Shown here piece by piece: positions 5,130 to 6,358 of a stretch of DNA of 6,358 bases (its first letter is position 1; each line of letters opens with the position of its first letter). Both the position numbers and the translations under genes were made by a program. The notes beneath the pieces are model-generated. The model saw only the letters and a list, made by a program, of their open reading frames with translations. It was not told the DNA's origin and did not search any database. Origin of the DNA: a candidate division BRC1 bacterium ADurb.BinA292 (lineage in GTDB: Bacteria > Sumerlaeota > Sumerlaeia > MVZB01); contig MVZB01000198.1 of the NCBI GenBank assembly GCA_002068205.1, forward strand, positions 1 through 6,358. The letters run 5' to 3'.

Positions 5130-6347
5130 CTAATACACCGTCGCCACCTCGTGCGCGAGCGCCGCGCCGGCCGAATCCTGCGCGCTCGCCCCGCCTCCAT
5201 GTTCCGGCCACATCGCATCCTTGCGCGCCTGCGTCTCCGCCAGCAACCGGCGCAGCTCGGCCCGATCCTCCTCGGTCAGCAGGTGATTGTGCGTCACCAC
5301 CCGCTGCGCCTCGTTCAGCAGCGACTGCACCCAGAACGGCGTCCGCTCGCGCAGATACAGGCAGCCCTGGCATTCGGTCCGCACGCGCCCCTCGCGCAGC
5401 TTGCGCCGCGCCGCCCGCATGTTCGGGCCGTTGAACGCCGCCGCCGGCCCCTCGCCCCACACGTCCTCGATGTCTTCCTCGATGTAGCAGCACATCTTCA
5501 TCCGCCCGTTGCGCTCGATCGTCATGTCGCCGTTGAGCTGCACGCAGCCGTAGGCCGACGTCTGGTCATACAGCTCGCCGCGATAACCCACCGCCTTCTG
5601 CCGCCAGAATGAAAAGCCCAGCCCGAGCCGGTCGGCCAGCACCTTGGCGCGCTGCAGCATCCGCTCGATGATCGGCGTGTCCAGCACGCTGATGTCCTCA
5701 TCCTCCGGCTTGTAGGCCACCGCGCTCGAGTACGACACCGACTGGCAGCCCATGCGGTGCGCCAGCCGCGCCATCGCCGGCGCCTGCCGCACGTTGTATT
5801 TCGAAAGGGTCATGTTCACGTTGAGCCGCGGCCGGTCCACGCCCCGTTCCCGCTTCAACGCCGCGAGCGCCGTCACCTGCTCCACCACCGTGTCGAATTT
5901 CGCCCCGGCGCGCAGCCGCTCGAACACCGCGCGCGTCGTCCCGTCCATCGAGATGTGCAGGTCGTCCAGCCCGACCGCGACAAGCCGCTCGCGCACCTCG
6001 GGCGTCAGGCTCATCCCGTGCGTCGACGTCGCGACGCTGATCCGCCGCGCCTTGCACGCCTCGACAAACTCAAAAAACCGCGGATGCAGGAACGGCTCGC
6101 CCAGACCGAACAACGACACGCACGCCGCCTCCTCCAGCTCGGGCAGCTTGCGCTCGAATTCCCCGAAGTCCATGAACAGATTTTCGCGGATCCCCATCGA
6201 TTCGCGCAGGCACAGCGGGCACTTCAGATTGCACGTCGTCGAGACCGCCGTCTGCACCTTCGTCGGCCGCGCCCGCATGTCGTCGTCCAGAAACGTCAGA
6301 TCGACCAGATGACGGACGTAGTTGATGACCTGCTCGCGCGTATTCAT
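5130..6347 (-). CDS. Radical SAM protein with SPASM/Twitch-like C-terminal cysteine region, substrate unknown
   Basis: The 405-residue protein should use a [4Fe-4S] cluster to cleave S-adenosylmethionine and start radical chemistry. CNLKCPLC (Cys39, Cys43, Cys46) is the cluster-binding CxxxCxxC motif. GLGEPFLHP (81-89) is the 'GGE' SAM-binding strand, STHG (108-111) stands where TNG is usual, and HISMDG (131-136) is the SxDG strand of the partial TIM barrel. The C-terminal part has Cys268, a G-x-M-K-M-C-C pair (Cys286, Cys287), Trp297 and a final C-x-x-C (Cys326, Cys329). That is the layout of a short SPASM or Twitch domain holding an auxiliary Fe-S cluster. Family members include peptide-maturing enzymes, heme and molybdopterin cofactor enzymes and many unassigned proteins; nothing here fixes the substrate. 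A Lys/Arg/Glu-rich helical region and a Gly/Ala-rich tail end the protein. The ATG at 6345-6347 has only a poorly placed GGA upstream and lies 11 bases from the edge, so a longer N-terminus is possible. Confidence 0.92.
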   Translation of the reverse strand: MNTREQVINYVRHLVDLTFLDDDMRARPTKVQTAVSTTCNLKCPLCLRESMGIRENLFMDFGEFERKLPELEEAACVSLFGLGEPFLHPRFFEFVEACKARRISVATSTHGMSLTPEVRERLVAVGLDDLHISMDGTTRAVFERLRAGAKFDTVVEQVTALAALKRERGVDRPRLNVNMTLSKYNVRQAPAMARLAHRMGCQSVSYSSAVAYKPEDEDISVLDTPIIERMLQRAKVLADRLGLGFSFWRQKAVGYRGELYDQTSAYGCVQLNGDMTIERNGRMKMCCYIEEDIEDVWGEGPAAAFNGPNMRAARRKLREGRVRTECQGCLYLRERTPFWVQSLLNEAQRVVTHNHLLTEEDRAELRRLLAETQARKDAMWPEHGGGASAQDSAGAALAHEVATVY

Positions 6348-6358
6348 CCATCCAGTTT

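Noticed and set aside
4839..5612. 257-codon open frame on the plus strand across the spacer and into the radical SAM gene
   Set aside because: It is mostly antisense to the radical SAM C-terminus, has His/Arg/Pro-rich low-complexity content and no plausible start signal.

Overview
This window comes from a high-GC bacterium. Sampled lines of the coding regions run near 70% G+C, with G or C at most third codon positions. The gene set fits a Gram-negative organism: an M48 metalloprotease with a lipoprotein signal, a UbiB/AarF-type kinase-like membrane protein, a J-like/TPR protein and a radical SAM protein. A member of a phylum such as Planctomycetota, Verrucomicrobiota/Kiritimatiellota or Sumerlaeota would be compatible. 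That is an impression from style only, because the window holds no rRNA or other phylogenetic marker. I see no tRNA, rRNA, CRISPR array, insertion sequence or phage gene.

Layout, left to right. Positions 1-299 (+) hold the C-terminal end of a probable BadF/N-acetylglucosamine-kinase-type ATPase. Facing it on the minus strand is a small basic zinc-ribbon ORF (336-488) that is easily overlooked inside a much longer antisense frame. A shared upstream region (489-668) separates it from the M48 metalloprotease (669-1505, +). A 243-base gap with a perfect 8-bp hairpin follows, and then the UbiB/AarF-family gene (1749-3440, +). This converges on a J-like/TPR protein (3484-4833, -) across only 43 bases of GC-rich inverted-repeat sequence. 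An unusually AT-rich spacer (4834-5129) follows, with a plausible sigma-70-type promoter and several inverted repeats. Last is a radical SAM/SPASM-type protein (5130-6347, -), whose start lies 11 bases from the window edge.

The genes do not form one obvious pathway. M48 and UbiB/AarF are co-directional but well separated. The J-like/TPR and radical SAM genes share a strand, but the J-like gene appears to have its own promoter. A loose theme of envelope and protein quality control (periplasmic protease, J-like/TPR scaffold) can be suggested but not shown.

The points most worth a second look are: the J-like domain whose catalytic HPD tripeptide reads Asp-Pro-Glu, joined to a long TPR array; the 50-residue two-CxxC protein; the radical SAM enzyme with a reduced SPASM-like cysteine set and unknown substrate; and the compact palindromic elements at 1528-1547 and 4922-4939. 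I found no clear multi-gene novel system. Most of the window is ordinary accessory or housekeeping content.
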